A DNA stretch of 64,000 bases from DAIDJD01 sp035485275 (GTDB taxonomy: Bacteria; Oederibacteriota; JAJYGY01; DAIDJD01). Under the pieces are notes generated by a model, which was not told the origin of the DNA, made no database searches, and saw only the letters and a program-made list of their open reading frames with translations. The translations under genes were made by a program, and so were the position numbers. Positions 44,911 to 53,385 of this stretch are shown here, one piece after another; positions within the stretch are counted from its first letter, which is position 1, and every line of letters starts with the position of its first letter. Location of the stretch: NCBI GenBank assembly GCA_035485275.1, contig DATHOE010000047.1, positions 62,001-126,000 on the forward strand, in the 5' to 3' direction.

Positions 44911-45377
44911 GGGCGTTCCCCGGGAAAGTCGCCGGCTCCGTTGATGGACTGGGGCAGGCTTTCCACGTAGGCCCTGATCTCGTCGCGCACTCGCCGGTAC
45001 AGGTTCAACACTTCCTCCTCGGTTTTCGCGCCCTGCGCCAATTTCGGCGGATCGTCAAAGCCGCGATGGATCTTTCGGGTGGATCCCGGAAAAACGGGGC
45101 AGCGCTCGTCGGCGTTCCCGCAGACGGTGATGACCGCGTCGAACACCTGGCCCTCGAGCGAGTCCAGGGTCTTGCTGGCCTGGCCGCTGATGTCCACTCC
45201 GGCCTCCGCCATGACCCTGACCGCGAAGGGATTGAGCCCGTGGGCCTCCAGGCCCGCGGAAAAGGGGCTGATCCGGTCCGCCTTCAGGGCCCGCGCCCAG
45301 CCCTCCGCCATCTGGCTGCGGCAGCTGTTGCCGGTGCACAGGAACAGGATGTCCATTTTCTTGTCCATGGAACCCAT
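44907..45377 (-). CDS. arsC: Arsenate reductase ArsC, thioredoxin-coupled (LMW-PTPase fold)
   Basis: Reduces arsenate to arsenite. The 156-residue product has the phosphatase-type P-loop CTGNSCR with catalytic Cys14 and the relay pair Cys86 and Cys93 (VCGNADERC), spaced seven apart as in the Bacillus/Staphylococcus thioredoxin-dependent enzymes. PVFPGSTRKIHRGFDDPP matches the family. It starts within the arsR stop (TGATG) with a GAAGGA site 6 nt upstream, and overlaps the aquaporin gene downstream by 4 bp. Confidence 0.94.
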   Translation of the reverse strand: MGSMDKKMDILFLCTGNSCRSQMAEGWARALKADRISPFSAGLEAHGLNPFAVRVMAEAGVDISGQASKTLDSLEGQVFDAVITVCGNADERCPVFPGSTRKIHRGFDDPPKLAQGAKTEEEVLNLYRRVRDEIRAYVESLPQSINGAGDFPGERP

Positions 45378-45712
45378 CAGAGTCCTTCCAACCAGGCCCG
45401 CAAGGGGCCCAAGGCCGGGCGCTCGAGGCAATAACAGGTGGCAGGGCCGCTGATCTCGCCCCGCACGAGCCCGGCCGTTTTGAGGACCTTCAGGTGCTGG
45501 GACACGGTGGCCTGGGCCAGACCGATCTCCGACACCAGGTCCCCGCAGATGCAGCCCTGGGCGCGGGCCAGATGCCGCAGGATCCTGACGCGGGCCGGAT
45601 GGGCCAGGGCCTTGGCCAGGGCGGCCAGTTCCCGGTCGCGGTCCTTCACCTTGAGTCCGCGGCCCTCGTTCTTGGGCGGCGGCGGGCAGCATACCCGGTC
45701 GGCCTTTTTCAT
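45377..45712 (-). CDS. arsR: ArsR arsenic-responsive repressor
   Basis: A 111-residue ArsR/SmtB regulator from the ATG at 45712. Winged-helix core: ALAHPARVRILRHLARAQGCICGDLV, recognition helix LAQATVSQHLKVLKTAGLVRG. Cys54 and Cys56 lie in the helix alpha-3 position (GCICGDLV) that holds the arsenite site of classical ArsR. Additional Cys pairs lie near the N terminus (VCCP) and in the C-terminal CYCLE. It is the first gene of arsR-arsC-aqp and is preceded by an inverted repeat over a likely -10 box. Confidence 0.92.
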   Translation of the reverse strand: MKKADRVCCPPPPKNEGRGLKVKDRDRELAALAKALAHPARVRILRHLARAQGCICGDLVSEIGLAQATVSQHLKVLKTAGLVRGEISGPATCYCLERPALGPLRAWLEGL

Positions 45713-45741
45713 GCGGCGATGGTACAGCACGCGCCCGCTTT

Positions 45742-45762
45742 AATATATCGTTTTTTTACGAT
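45742..45762 (-). promoter_or_regulatory. Candidate ars operator and -10 box
   Basis: ATCGT-N6-ACGAT (45747-45762) forms an inverted repeat around a run of T/A, and TATATT (minus strand, 45747-45742) is a plausible -10 that overlaps it. No good -35 was found. The A+T-rich patch stands out in a G+C-rich region and lies 30-50 bp upstream of arsR. Confidence 0.55.
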
Positions 45763-45776
45763 TTAAAGGGTCCGCA

Positions 45777-46544
45777 CTAATGTCCCGGGGCCGGGATACG
45801 GGGCGCCTCCCCTTTGGCCAAGGCGGCCCTCACCAGGCCGTCGGCCGGGTTCATCGCCCGGGCCCGGAGCAATTCCGCGCGGGCGCCGGCCGCGTCCCCT
45901 GATTTTTCCAGCGCCAGGGCCAGGAAGTATCGGGTGAGGTCCGAATCCCGGCGCTTCAGGGAGGCCTCGAAGCAGGCGCGCGCATCCCCAAGGTCGCCGC
46001 CCCAGAGGGCCGGGGCGTAGAGGTAGCGCAGCCCCCGGGCCTGCAGCACCCCGGGATCGTCCGGGTCCAGGCGCACGGCCGCGGCGACTTCCGTGCCGTT
46101 CAGGGGGCCGTAACGCATGGCCGCGAAGAGGCCGCCCAGGAGCACCCTGCGTCCGGCCACGTCCGCAAGAAGGCTGTGGGCCTGGGCCGCGGAAGGCCGG
46201 CGCGCCACCGCGGCCGCGGCCCAGCGCGTGGCGGGCCCGAGGCAGGCTTCGGCCTGGGCCCGCTGCCCGGCCAGCTCGAAGACATAGCTCAGGTAGAGAT
46301 AGGCCCTGGCCGCCTGGTAGGCGCAGTCGAAGTCCGCCGCGGATTCCTCGGCGCAGGGCACCAGGACCGCGGCCGCGGCGCTCAGGGGCGCGGCTTGGAA
46401 ACTGCGCAGGCCGAGGTCCACCCATTGGCCTGCCTGCGCGGCCACGGACAGGTCCGCGGCGCCCTGGGCGGCCAGCAGGGCGGGCCAGGGCAGGCCCAGG
46501 AGGCCGGCGAGGATCCAGGCCCGGCGCGTCAAAAGCGGGTCCAC
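45777..46544 (-). CDS. Exported helical-repeat (TPR-like) protein
   Basis: A 255-residue protein whose likely GTG start (46544) overlaps the FAD-reductase gene by 16 bp. It has a signal-like N terminus (LLTRRAWILAGLLGLPWPALLAAQ) and several helical pairs of TPR type (AYQAARAYLYLSYVFELAGQRAQAEACL, DARACFEASLKRRDSDLTRYFLALALEKSGDAAGARAEL split across repeats). It is the last gene of the ketosynthase operon and may be a periplasmic scaffold or unrelated. No named family recognised. Confidence 0.7.
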   Translation of the reverse strand: MDPLLTRRAWILAGLLGLPWPALLAAQGAADLSVAAQAGQWVDLGLRSFQAAPLSAAAAVLVPCAEESAADFDCAYQAARAYLYLSYVFELAGQRAQAEACLGPATRWAAAAVARRPSAAQAHSLLADVAGRRVLLGGLFAAMRYGPLNGTEVAAAVRLDPDDPGVLQARGLRYLYAPALWGGDLGDARACFEASLKRRDSDLTRYFLALALEKSGDAAGARAELLRARAMNPADGLVRAALAKGEAPRIPAPGH

Positions 46545-47500
46545 CGGTACATGCGCGTGGCCAGGGCCGGCGAAAGACCCAAGCAGGCCAGGCCCAGGCG
46601 CCGCGTCCAAGGCCTCAGCATGCCGGCGTGCAGGCCCAGGGCCAGGGCGAACTGCAGGCCCGAGGGATCCCAGGACCGGGCCCGGGAGGGTTCGCCCGCG
46701 AGGGCCGACGCCGCGGCTTGCCCCGAGGCCAGGGCGCGATAGATGCCGTCCCCGACCAGGGGCGGCCAGACCCTGCGGCGGTCGCCCAGGAGCGAGGCGT
46801 CGTCGCGGGACCGCAGGGAAAATCCGGAGATGGCCGCTTCGGCGCGCAAGTGCGGGACCAGGCGCGCGAGGATAGGGTGCCCCCCCAGGACTTCGGGGAT
46901 GGGGCGGCCGCGCCGGGCGATCAGGCTCACGCAGACCGAGCCGTCGTCCATCCAATCCAGGCCGGCATAGGCCCGGTCCAAAGGCAGCATCAGGAGGTCC
47001 GCCTCCCGCATTTCCGGGGGCGCGGCCCCGGCGGCCAGGCTTCCCTTCCAGGCCATCCAGGGGCCCTCCGGACGGCCGGCGCCGCGCCCGCGGGCGTCCA
47101 GCACCGGGCCCCCGCCGGCCTCCCCATCCCATTCGCTGTTCTCCATGAGCCTGCCGCCCAAGGCGCGGAAACGCGCTGCCAGGGCGCTGTCCAGGACCGC
47201 GCGGCGCAGGCCCCAGGCCTGCGGGCTCAGTTCGAAGCCGACCGAGGAAGGCCCGTCGGCGTAGAAGCGGGCCCGGCGCAGGGGCCTGGGCGGGCAGGGC
47301 AGGTGTTGGTCCACGCCCAGATCCACCAGGCTGGCCCAGGCGCGGGGGGACAGGAAGCCGCCGCACACCTTCCTCAGGGGATAGCTCCCCCGCTCGTGCA
47401 CGGTCACGGACCAGCCCCTTTGCTGGAGCCGGATTCCGCAGGCCAGGCCCGCCGGCCCCCCGCCGGCTATGCTCAGCTCCTGCGCCACGTCAGCATCCAA
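46529..47500 (-). CDS. FAD-dependent oxidoreductase (geranylgeranyl-reductase-like)
   Basis: A 323-residue flavoprotein starting with the FAD dinucleotide fold ELSIAGGGPAGLACGIRLQQRGWSVTVHERG and a later LLGDRRRVWPPLVGDGIYRALASGQAAASAL block that matches the second FAD-binding motif of the geranylgeranyl-reductase/phenol-hydroxylase-like group. The KVCGGFLSPRAW segment is characteristic of that group. It overlaps the methyltransferase gene by 28 bp. In the operon it could oxidise or reduce a polyketide-like intermediate. Confidence 0.85.
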   Translation of the reverse strand: MDADVAQELSIAGGGPAGLACGIRLQQRGWSVTVHERGSYPLRKVCGGFLSPRAWASLVDLGVDQHLPCPPRPLRRARFYADGPSSVGFELSPQAWGLRRAVLDSALAARFRALGGRLMENSEWDGEAGGGPVLDARGRGAGRPEGPWMAWKGSLAAGAAPPEMREADLLMLPLDRAYAGLDWMDDGSVCVSLIARRGRPIPEVLGGHPILARLVPHLRAEAAISGFSLRSRDDASLLGDRRRVWPPLVGDGIYRALASGQAAASALAGEPSRARSWDPSGLQFALALGLHAGMLRPWTRRLGLACLGLSPALATRMYRWTRF

Positions 47501-48135
47501 CGGAAGGGGAAAGTCCAGTCCACTTGCGCCGCGGGCAGGCCCAGGGCCAGGGCTTCCAGCTCCCTTCGGGTGAAGCCCTGCTGGATGGAACCCGCTCCGT
47601 CCTCCAGGATGATGTCCGGCATGCGCGCCGCGCGCAGGAAAAACCCGGCGCCGTGGAAGTGCGCCCAGTGGCGGTGCAGGTCGCAGTGGAGCAGGCCGAC
47701 GCGGCTGGCGGCGGCCTGCAGGCCGAACATGGTCCGGACGTCGGCGTCGTCAAGGTGGTGGAGCAGCAAATTCGAGAAATAAATGTCCGCCTCCGGCAGC
47801 GGGCGGGCGAGGGCGTCCATCTTCGACACCCCTTCGCAGGCCTCCCGGTCCGTGGCGATCACCTCGACCCTGTGGCCCAATGCGCGCAGCCGGAGCCCCA
47901 CCCAGGAGGCGAGCCTGCCGCTGCCGGCGCCGACCTCAACCAGGCGCCGGACCCGGGGCGCCGGCTTCCCCAGCAGGGCGGCCAGGCCCCGCAAAAGGGG
48001 CGCACGCTGGCCCGGCCAGCGGCTGATCCTGTCCAGTCCCTGCAGGGCCGCCTGCCGTTCCAGGGCGCCCGTGCCTGCCGCGTCCATGCGCTCGGCGCGG
48101 CGGATGCGCTCCGGCCGGTATCCGTCCCTAGCCAC
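47473..48135 (-). CDS. SAM-dependent methyltransferase
   Basis: A 220-residue class I methyltransferase with the SAM-binding glycine loop LVEVGAGSGRLASWVG, an acidic second strand (VEVIATDRE) and the post-II motif EADIYFSNLLLHHLDD. The substrate is unknown, but co-occurrence with a ketosynthase, an FAD reductase and a SRPBCC cyclase-like protein suggests O- or C-methylation of a small aromatic or lipid product. It overlaps the ketosynthase gene by 8 bp and the FAD gene by 28 bp. Confidence 0.87.
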   Translation of the reverse strand: MARDGYRPERIRRAERMDAAGTGALERQAALQGLDRISRWPGQRAPLLRGLAALLGKPAPRVRRLVEVGAGSGRLASWVGLRLRALGHRVEVIATDREACEGVSKMDALARPLPEADIYFSNLLLHHLDDADVRTMFGLQAAASRVGLLHCDLHRHWAHFHGAGFFLRAARMPDIILEDGAGSIQQGFTRRELEALALGLPAAQVDWTFPFRWMLTWRRS

Positions 48136-49369
48136 GGCCCAGCACCACGCAGGCGTTGATGCCGCCGAAGCCGAAGGAATTGCTCAGGACGCGGTCCACC
48201 CTGGCTTCCCTGGCCTGACTGAACAGCTCCAGGCCCTTGCAGTCCTCCGCCACCTCGGAAAGGTTCAGGGTTCCGGGCAGCAGGCCCTTTCCGAAGACCT
48301 GGGCGCTGAGGACCAGTTCCATGGCCCCGGAGGCGCCCAAAGCGTGCGCGTGGGCGCCCTTGGTGGCGGACACGGGCACTTTGGCGCCGTTCAGGAGGCG
48401 CGTGATGGCCAGGCTTTCATAGGTGTCGTTCAAGGGGGTCGAGGATCCGTGGGCGTTGATGTATCCCAGCTCCTCGGGGGCGCAGGCGGCGTCCTGGAGC
48501 GCCAAGCGCATGCAGCGAAGGGACTGGGCCGCGTCCGTGCGGGGGCTGGTCATGGAAAAGGCGTCGTTGGTGGTGGCGTAGCCGAGGACCTCGGCGTAGA
48601 TCGTGGCCCCGCGGGCCTGGGCCTGTTCCCACTGCTCCAGCACGAGCATGCCCGCGCCTTCCGCCATCACAAAGCCGTCGCGCTGGGCGTCGAAAGGGCG
48701 GCTCGCGCCGGCCGGGTCCCCGTTGCGGGTGCTCATGGCCCGGATCAGGGCGAAGGCGCCGAAGACCAGGGGCGAGAGCGGGCATTCCACGGCCCCGGCC
48801 AGCATGGTGCTGGTCTCCCCCCGGGCGATGAGCCGGGCCGCCTCGCCCACGGCGATGGCGCCCGAAGCGCAGGAATTGGCGTTGGCGATGTTGGGGCCGA
48901 AGGTGCCCAGCTCCATGGCGATGTTGCAGGAGGAGGCGCCGCCGAACACGGAGATGGCCAGGGTCGGCCGCACGCCCCGCAGGCCCTTCTGCATGTACAG
49001 GCCGTGCTGTTCCTCGGCGAAGGCGATGCCCCCGAGCGCCGAGCCCGCATAGATGCCGAAGCGTTCCGGGTCAAGCGCGGACAGCTCCAGGCCGGAGTCG
49101 AGCAGGGCCATGCGGGCGGTGGCCAGGCTGAATTGGGCGAAGCGGTCCAGGCGCTTGGCCTTCTGGGCGTCCATGTAGCTGGTCGGCTCGAAGCCGTCGA
49201 CCTGTCCGGCGATGCGGCTGCCGAAGGCCGCGGCGTCAAAGCGGGTCAGCCCTTGGACCCCCGGCCCCCCCAGGCCGAGGGCGCCCTTCCAGAGGCCATC
49301 CTTGCCGTTGCCGACGCAGGAGAGGGCCCCCAAACCGGTGACGGCCACACGGTGCCGGGCGTCTTTCAT
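48128..49369 (-). CDS. Stand-alone beta-ketoacyl synthase (FabF-like KS)
   Basis: A 413-residue ketosynthase with a complete Cys-His-His triad: Cys167 (NSCASGAI), His307 (YINAHGSSTPLND) and His342 (GAHAHALGASGAM), plus Lys337. The C terminus has NSFGFGGINACVVL. It condenses acyl and malonyl-ACP units. No FabD, ACP or FabG gene accompanies it, so it is not the housekeeping fatty-acid cluster; it sits in an operon with SRPBCC, methyltransferase and FAD reductase genes. It overlaps the SRPBCC gene by ATGA. Confidence 0.9.
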   Translation of the reverse strand: MKDARHRVAVTGLGALSCVGNGKDGLWKGALGLGGPGVQGLTRFDAAAFGSRIAGQVDGFEPTSYMDAQKAKRLDRFAQFSLATARMALLDSGLELSALDPERFGIYAGSALGGIAFAEEQHGLYMQKGLRGVRPTLAISVFGGASSCNIAMELGTFGPNIANANSCASGAIAVGEAARLIARGETSTMLAGAVECPLSPLVFGAFALIRAMSTRNGDPAGASRPFDAQRDGFVMAEGAGMLVLEQWEQAQARGATIYAEVLGYATTNDAFSMTSPRTDAAQSLRCMRLALQDAACAPEELGYINAHGSSTPLNDTYESLAITRLLNGAKVPVSATKGAHAHALGASGAMELVLSAQVFGKGLLPGTLNLSEVAEDCKGLELFSQAREARVDRVLSNSFGFGGINACVVLGRG

Positions 49370-49812
49370 GATCGCTCCTCAAGGTGGCGTTTGACGCCGG
49401 CCAGGGTTTTCTCGGCGATGGCGTGCACGAAAAAGCGCCCCACCACCTGCTCACGGAACAGCGCCATGAAAAAAGCCTCCTGCGGCATGCTGTGGGTCAG
49501 CACGACCTCGGTGCGGCGCGGGCCCAGCGCCTTCAGGAGCCACCACACGTCCATGCCGCGGGTGAAGGTCGAGCGGGTGTGCAGGTAATGGATGCGCTTC
49601 TTGGGCCTCTCCAGGCGCTGCAGCGCGGTCCACCAGCAGGGGAAGCCGCTGCGGCTGGCCGACATGCGCACCTCGCGCTCCTTGGCCTTCCAGGCCCCCG
49701 CTTCCACCCAACGGTAATGGGCCAGAAAATCGGGCCAGGCCTCGACCTTCGCCGCGGCGCCGAAAACCTCGGCCCAGGGGGCCTCGATCACGATGCGATT
49801 TTCCGTTTTCAT
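49366..49812 (-). CDS. SRPBCC-family protein, polyketide cyclase/aromatase-like
   Basis: A 148-residue START-fold protein (MKTENRIVIEAPWAEVFGAAAKVEAWPDFLAHYR at the N terminus, then TRGMDVWWLLKALGPRRTEVVLTHS), the pattern of the polyketide-cyclase/dehydrase branch of SRPBCC. Such proteins bind or cyclise hydrophobic intermediates. It is the first gene of the five-gene operon, 123 bp after murJ, and its stop overlaps the ketosynthase start. No ribosome-binding site was evident before the ATG. Confidence 0.82.
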   Translation of the reverse strand: MKTENRIVIEAPWAEVFGAAAKVEAWPDFLAHYRWVEAGAWKAKEREVRMSASRSGFPCWWTALQRLERPKKRIHYLHTRSTFTRGMDVWWLLKALGPRRTEVVLTHSMPQEAFFMALFREQVVGRFFVHAIAEKTLAGVKRHLEERS

Positions 49813-49935
49813 GCTGCGCGAACCCCCGGATACGCGGACGCCAACGCATCCAAACTCAATGGAAGCATCCCCTCACTGTACGTCCCCGGGCCGGAAACGG
49901 GTCACAGGCCCAAAAATTGTCCGAACCTTGCGGCC

Positions 49936-51552
49936 TCAGGCGCCCTCGCCGAAGCCCAGCTTTGCTCCGATCTTCTTCGCCAGGCCCTTGGCTTCTGGGT
50001 GCCCGAGGCCGATGACGGCCAGGCCGTAGGCCGCCACGCAGAGCGCCACCAAGGGCAGCAGCCGGACGCTCAGGGCGAAGCGGTTGTAGGCGTAAGGCGC
50101 GCCCAGGGCCAGGACCTCGGAGCCGGCCCAGGCCAGCAGGCCCATGAGGGCGCTGGCCAGGAGGGCCTTGCAGGAGTGGGCAAAAGGCGGCCCCATGTTC
50201 AGGCCGGGCATGCGCGGGCGCAGGCGCAGCAAAATGCCCGCGAATCCGAAAACGCTGGCCAGCCCATTGGCCAAGGCCAGGCCCCCGGTGCCCAGGGGCT
50301 TCAGCAGGGCCACGCTGAGGCAGACGTTCAGGACCAGGGTCATCCCGGCCAAGGCCGCCGGGCCGCGGTAGTCCTTCAGGGCGTAGAGGGCCTGGTTCCC
50401 CAGGCGCTGAGCCGCGACAAAGGCGAGGCCCACGCACTGGAAGGTCACCGTCACGGCCGTCCAGTCCGCGGCCGCGGCGTTGTAGGCGCCCGTGCGGAAC
50501 AGCAGGGCGCAGATGGGCCGCGACAGCACCGCCAAACCCACGCAGGCGGGAATGACCAACAGCATGGAGGTCGATACCGCCTGCGAAAGGCTGCGGTTCA
50601 TGCCGCCCCAGTCCTGGGCCTGGGCCTGCCGCGAAAGGGTCGGAAGGCCCGCCGTGGCCAGGCTCATGGCGAAGAGGCCAAGCACCATCTCGCCCATCAT
50701 GCCGCTGTTAAGGAGCACCATTTGGGCTCCGTCGGGCAGGGTCGATGCCAGCGCCGTGCTGATCAGCGCGTTGATGGGGTAGATCCCGGCGGCCAGCAGG
50801 CCCGGACCCATGCGGCGGAGCGCCTTGGCCACCCAGGGATCGGAGCCGTGCCAGCCCAGGGAGATGCCGAAGCCTTCGCGCCGCACCGCCGGCACCAGGA
50901 CCAGCAGCTGCACCAGGCCCCCCGCCAGCACGGCGAAGGCGCATACCACGGCCACGGTCTCGAAGGGCACGCTCGCGCCCCCGGCCCTCAGGATGCGCAG
51001 GGTCAGGGCCCCGAAGCCGATGAAGGCCAGGTTCCAGAATATGGACACCGAGGCCGCCAGGGCGAAGCGGTGGCGCAGGTTCAGGACCCCGGCGAAGCCC
51101 GCGGTCAGGCTGACCAAGGCCAGGTAGGGGAACATCAGCCTGCCCAGCAAGGCGGTCAGCGCGGCCTGGGCCACGGGCCGCCCCAAGGTCAGGAGGCTGG
51201 CCAGGGGACCCATGAGCAGGAGCATCAGCGCCACGCCCGCGGTAAGGATCGTCAGCAGGGTGCCCATGAAGCGGGCGGCCACGGCCTTCATGGCTTCCTC
51301 GCCCCCTGCGGACTCGGCTTCGGCCAGGGTGGGCAGGAAGGCGGCCGTCATGGTGCCCTCAGCCGTGAAGCGCCGCAGAAGGTTGGGCAGGCGGAAGGCG
51401 ACGGCGTAGGCGTCCGCGGCGGCTCCGGCGCCCAGCACATGGGAAAGGAAAAAAGTCTGCGCCAGGCCGGTGATGCGGCTCAGCAAGGTCATCACGCCGA
51501 CGACACCGGCGGAACGGAGCAGGCTGGGACGTTTGGGGTTGGGGTCGTTCAA
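49936..51552 (-). CDS. murJ: Lipid II flippase MurJ
   Basis: Flips lipid II across the cytoplasmic membrane for peptidoglycan synthesis. The 538-residue protein has about 14 hydrophobic segments and the family start SAGVVGVMTLLSRITGLAQTFFLSHVLGAGAAADAYAVAFRLPNLLRRFTAEG, with the conserved AEG, and later RRMGPGLLAAGIYPINALISTALASTLP. Length fits (510-540). It lies on the minus strand between a DUF1801 gene and the ketosynthase operon; its own promoter probably lies in the 140 bp upstream. Confidence 0.95.
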   Translation of the reverse strand: MNDPNPKRPSLLRSAGVVGVMTLLSRITGLAQTFFLSHVLGAGAAADAYAVAFRLPNLLRRFTAEGTMTAAFLPTLAEAESAGGEEAMKAVAARFMGTLLTILTAGVALMLLLMGPLASLLTLGRPVAQAALTALLGRLMFPYLALVSLTAGFAGVLNLRHRFALAASVSIFWNLAFIGFGALTLRILRAGGASVPFETVAVVCAFAVLAGGLVQLLVLVPAVRREGFGISLGWHGSDPWVAKALRRMGPGLLAAGIYPINALISTALASTLPDGAQMVLLNSGMMGEMVLGLFAMSLATAGLPTLSRQAQAQDWGGMNRSLSQAVSTSMLLVIPACVGLAVLSRPICALLFRTGAYNAAAADWTAVTVTFQCVGLAFVAAQRLGNQALYALKDYRGPAALAGMTLVLNVCLSVALLKPLGTGGLALANGLASVFGFAGILLRLRPRMPGLNMGPPFAHSCKALLASALMGLLAWAGSEVLALGAPYAYNRFALSVRLLPLVALCVAAYGLAVIGLGHPEAKGLAKKIGAKLGFGEGA

Positions 51553-51693
51553 AGCGGGGGCAGAACGGAGGGGGGCACGCGGTTCCTGGAGCGTGTGTTC
51601 AAGGGTCGCAAGGACGGCCTAAAGCGCCGCGCACGCCAGTCTATAGGATCGCGCCCCGTTTCTACAGGCCAACTTGGGGCCCGGATGCCGCCC

Positions 51694-52080
51694 CTATTTT
51701 TTGGGCTTCAGCGGCTTGGGCGGGGCCTTCGCCGGGAGGCTCTCCTTCACCCGGAAGCGGACGATCTTCGCGACCAGGCTCAGGGGCAGGGCCTGGTCCA
51801 GGGGGAACTGCACCGAGCCCCGCGCACCCTTGTAGGGGGCCAGCTCCGCCTTGAACGCGGCGATGCCCGAGGAGGTGGGATAGAAGCCGATGTGGCGGCT
51901 GAAGGCCGCGAAATGGACCAGGTTGCCCTTGAGGCGGAAGGTCGGTATGCGGTAGCTGATGGTCTCGGTGGCCTTGGGCGCCGCGGCCTTGATGGTCCGG
52001 CGCATGGCCCTCAGCCGGGCCCGGACGTCCTTGGGGAAACGCGCGATGTAGTCGTCCACATCCTTGGGCGCGCTTTGCAT
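51694..52080 (-). CDS. DUF1801-family protein
   Basis: A 128-residue protein from the ATG at 52080, the start that sits 9 nt after an AAAGGGGG site. Family pattern: VDDYIARFPKDVRARLRAMRRTIKAAAPKATETISYRIPTFRLKGNLVHFAAFSRHIGFYPTS. DUF1801 proteins (YdhG-like; one Bacillus member is an iron chaperone) form a small helical-plus-sheet fold of mostly unknown function. The C terminus is a Lys/Pro-rich tail (AKAPPKPLKPKK). Confidence 0.85.
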   Translation of the reverse strand: MQSAPKDVDDYIARFPKDVRARLRAMRRTIKAAAPKATETISYRIPTFRLKGNLVHFAAFSRHIGFYPTSSGIAAFKAELAPYKGARGSVQFPLDQALPLSLVAKIVRFRVKESLPAKAPPKPLKPKK

Positions 52081-52155
52081 CGCGGACATCCCCCTTTTCA
52101 CTAAGGTCATTTTGTAAAATATACCAAATCCATTCAGTGAAAACAAAAAACCTTC

Positions 52156-52929
52156 TTAGTCCGGAACGTACTGCATCTTCACGGTCATGCCGCCGTCCAC
52201 CACCAACTGCTGCCCCGTCACGAATCCGGAGCGCGTCCCGTCCAAAAGATAGCTGACCGCCGCCGCCACATCCTCGGGGCGCCCCACCCGTCCGGCCGGA
52301 TGCTGGGCGTGGTCCACGGTCCTCAGCTTCAGGCGGCTGGGCTTGCCTTGCAGCGCGCTGACGTCGATCCAGCCCGGCAGCACCGCGTTGACGCGCAGAT
52401 GGCGCGCCTGGAGGCTCAGGGCCAGGGCGTGGGTCAGGGCCACGAGCCCCCCCTTGCTGGCCCCGTAGGCCTCCCCCCCGGGCTCCGACATCAGGGCCCT
52501 CGTCGAGGCGATGTTCACCACCGAGGCCCCCGGCTTCAGTCGCGGCAGAAGCTGCTGCGTCAGGAAAAAAGGCGCCCTAAGGTTCACGGCCTGCACGCGG
52601 TCCCAATCCGCCAGGCTCAGGCGCTCCAAGGGCTTGAAGGCGCCGATGCCGGCGTTGTTCACCAGTCCGTCCAGCTTGGGGAAGGCCTTGAGCGCGCTCG
52701 CCGCGGCCTTGATCTGGGCGGGCCGGGCGAGGTCGCAGAGCAGGAAGCAGGAGCCCGGACCCAGGCGCTTGGCCGCGGCCGCACCCTGCACGTGGTCCGA
52801 GTCCAGGATGGCCACGCGCGCGCCTTCGCGCAGGGCCAATTGCTCCGCGATGGCCCTGCCGATGCCGCGGGCCCCGCCGCTGACGACATAGGCGCGGACG
52901 GGGCCGGGCAGGGGGCTCTTCTGCCTCAT
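52156..52929 (-). CDS. Short-chain dehydrogenase/reductase
   Basis: A 257-residue classical SDR from the ATG at 52929. NAD(P)-binding GGARGIGRAI, DGLVNNAGIG, catalytic Ser region NIASTRA, YGASKGG (Tyr-x3-Lys) and the C-terminal LDGTRSGFVTGQQLVVDGGMTV are present. Substrate not predictable. Its start overlaps the osmC stop (ATGA), so it belongs to the osmC transcript. Confidence 0.92.
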   Translation of the reverse strand: MRQKSPLPGPVRAYVVSGGARGIGRAIAEQLALREGARVAILDSDHVQGAAAAKRLGPGSCFLLCDLARPAQIKAAASALKAFPKLDGLVNNAGIGAFKPLERLSLADWDRVQAVNLRAPFFLTQQLLPRLKPGASVVNIASTRALMSEPGGEAYGASKGGLVALTHALALSLQARHLRVNAVLPGWIDVSALQGKPSRLKLRTVDHAQHPAGRVGRPEDVAAAVSYLLDGTRSGFVTGQQLVVDGGMTVKMQYVPD

Positions 52930-53363
52930 GCGAGGCGGGCTTCGAGGGTGATGGGGACCGCGGACAGGGCCTGTGAGATCGGGCAACCCGCCTTGGCCCC
53001 CTCGGCGAGCGCGGTGAATTTCTGGGCGTCCAGGCCGCTGACCGTCCCTACCACGGACAAATGGATGCCGCTGATCTTGAATTTCCCGTCGGTCTGCCGC
53101 AGGGAGACCTCGGCCTTGGTCTCGAGGCTCTGGGGCGGCGTGCCCGCGCCGCTCAGGGCGAAGGACAGGGCCATGCTGAAGCAGGCCGCGTGCGCGGCGG
53201 CGATCAATTCCTCGGGATTGGTGCCGGCTTTTCCGTCTTCGCTCTGGAAGCGGGTCTTGAAGGTGTAGGGCTGGCCGCTGAGGGCGCCGCTCACGGTGCT
53301 GATGACTCCGCTTCCCTCAAGGCCGCTTCCCTTCCAAACCGCTGTGGCGCTGCGTGGATCCAT
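52926..53363 (-). CDS. osmC: OsmC-family organic hydroperoxide reductase
   Basis: A 145-residue peroxidase of the OsmC/Ohr family. The two redox cysteines are visible in PEELIAAAHAACFSMALS and AKAGCPISQAL, with the N-terminal SGALSGQPYTFKTRF dimer strand. It detoxifies organic hydroperoxides in the cytoplasm with a lipoyl- or thiol-type donor. It lies 22 bp after the HtrA-like gene and overlaps the SDR gene, suggesting a stress-related operon. Confidence 0.92.
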   Translation of the reverse strand: MDPRSATAVWKGSGLEGSGVISTVSGALSGQPYTFKTRFQSEDGKAGTNPEELIAAAHAACFSMALSFALSGAGTPPQSLETKAEVSLRQTDGKFKISGIHLSVVGTVSGLDAQKFTALAEGAKAGCPISQALSAVPITLEARLA

Positions 53364-53385
53364 GTCCGCTCCGCAAAAAGGGTGA

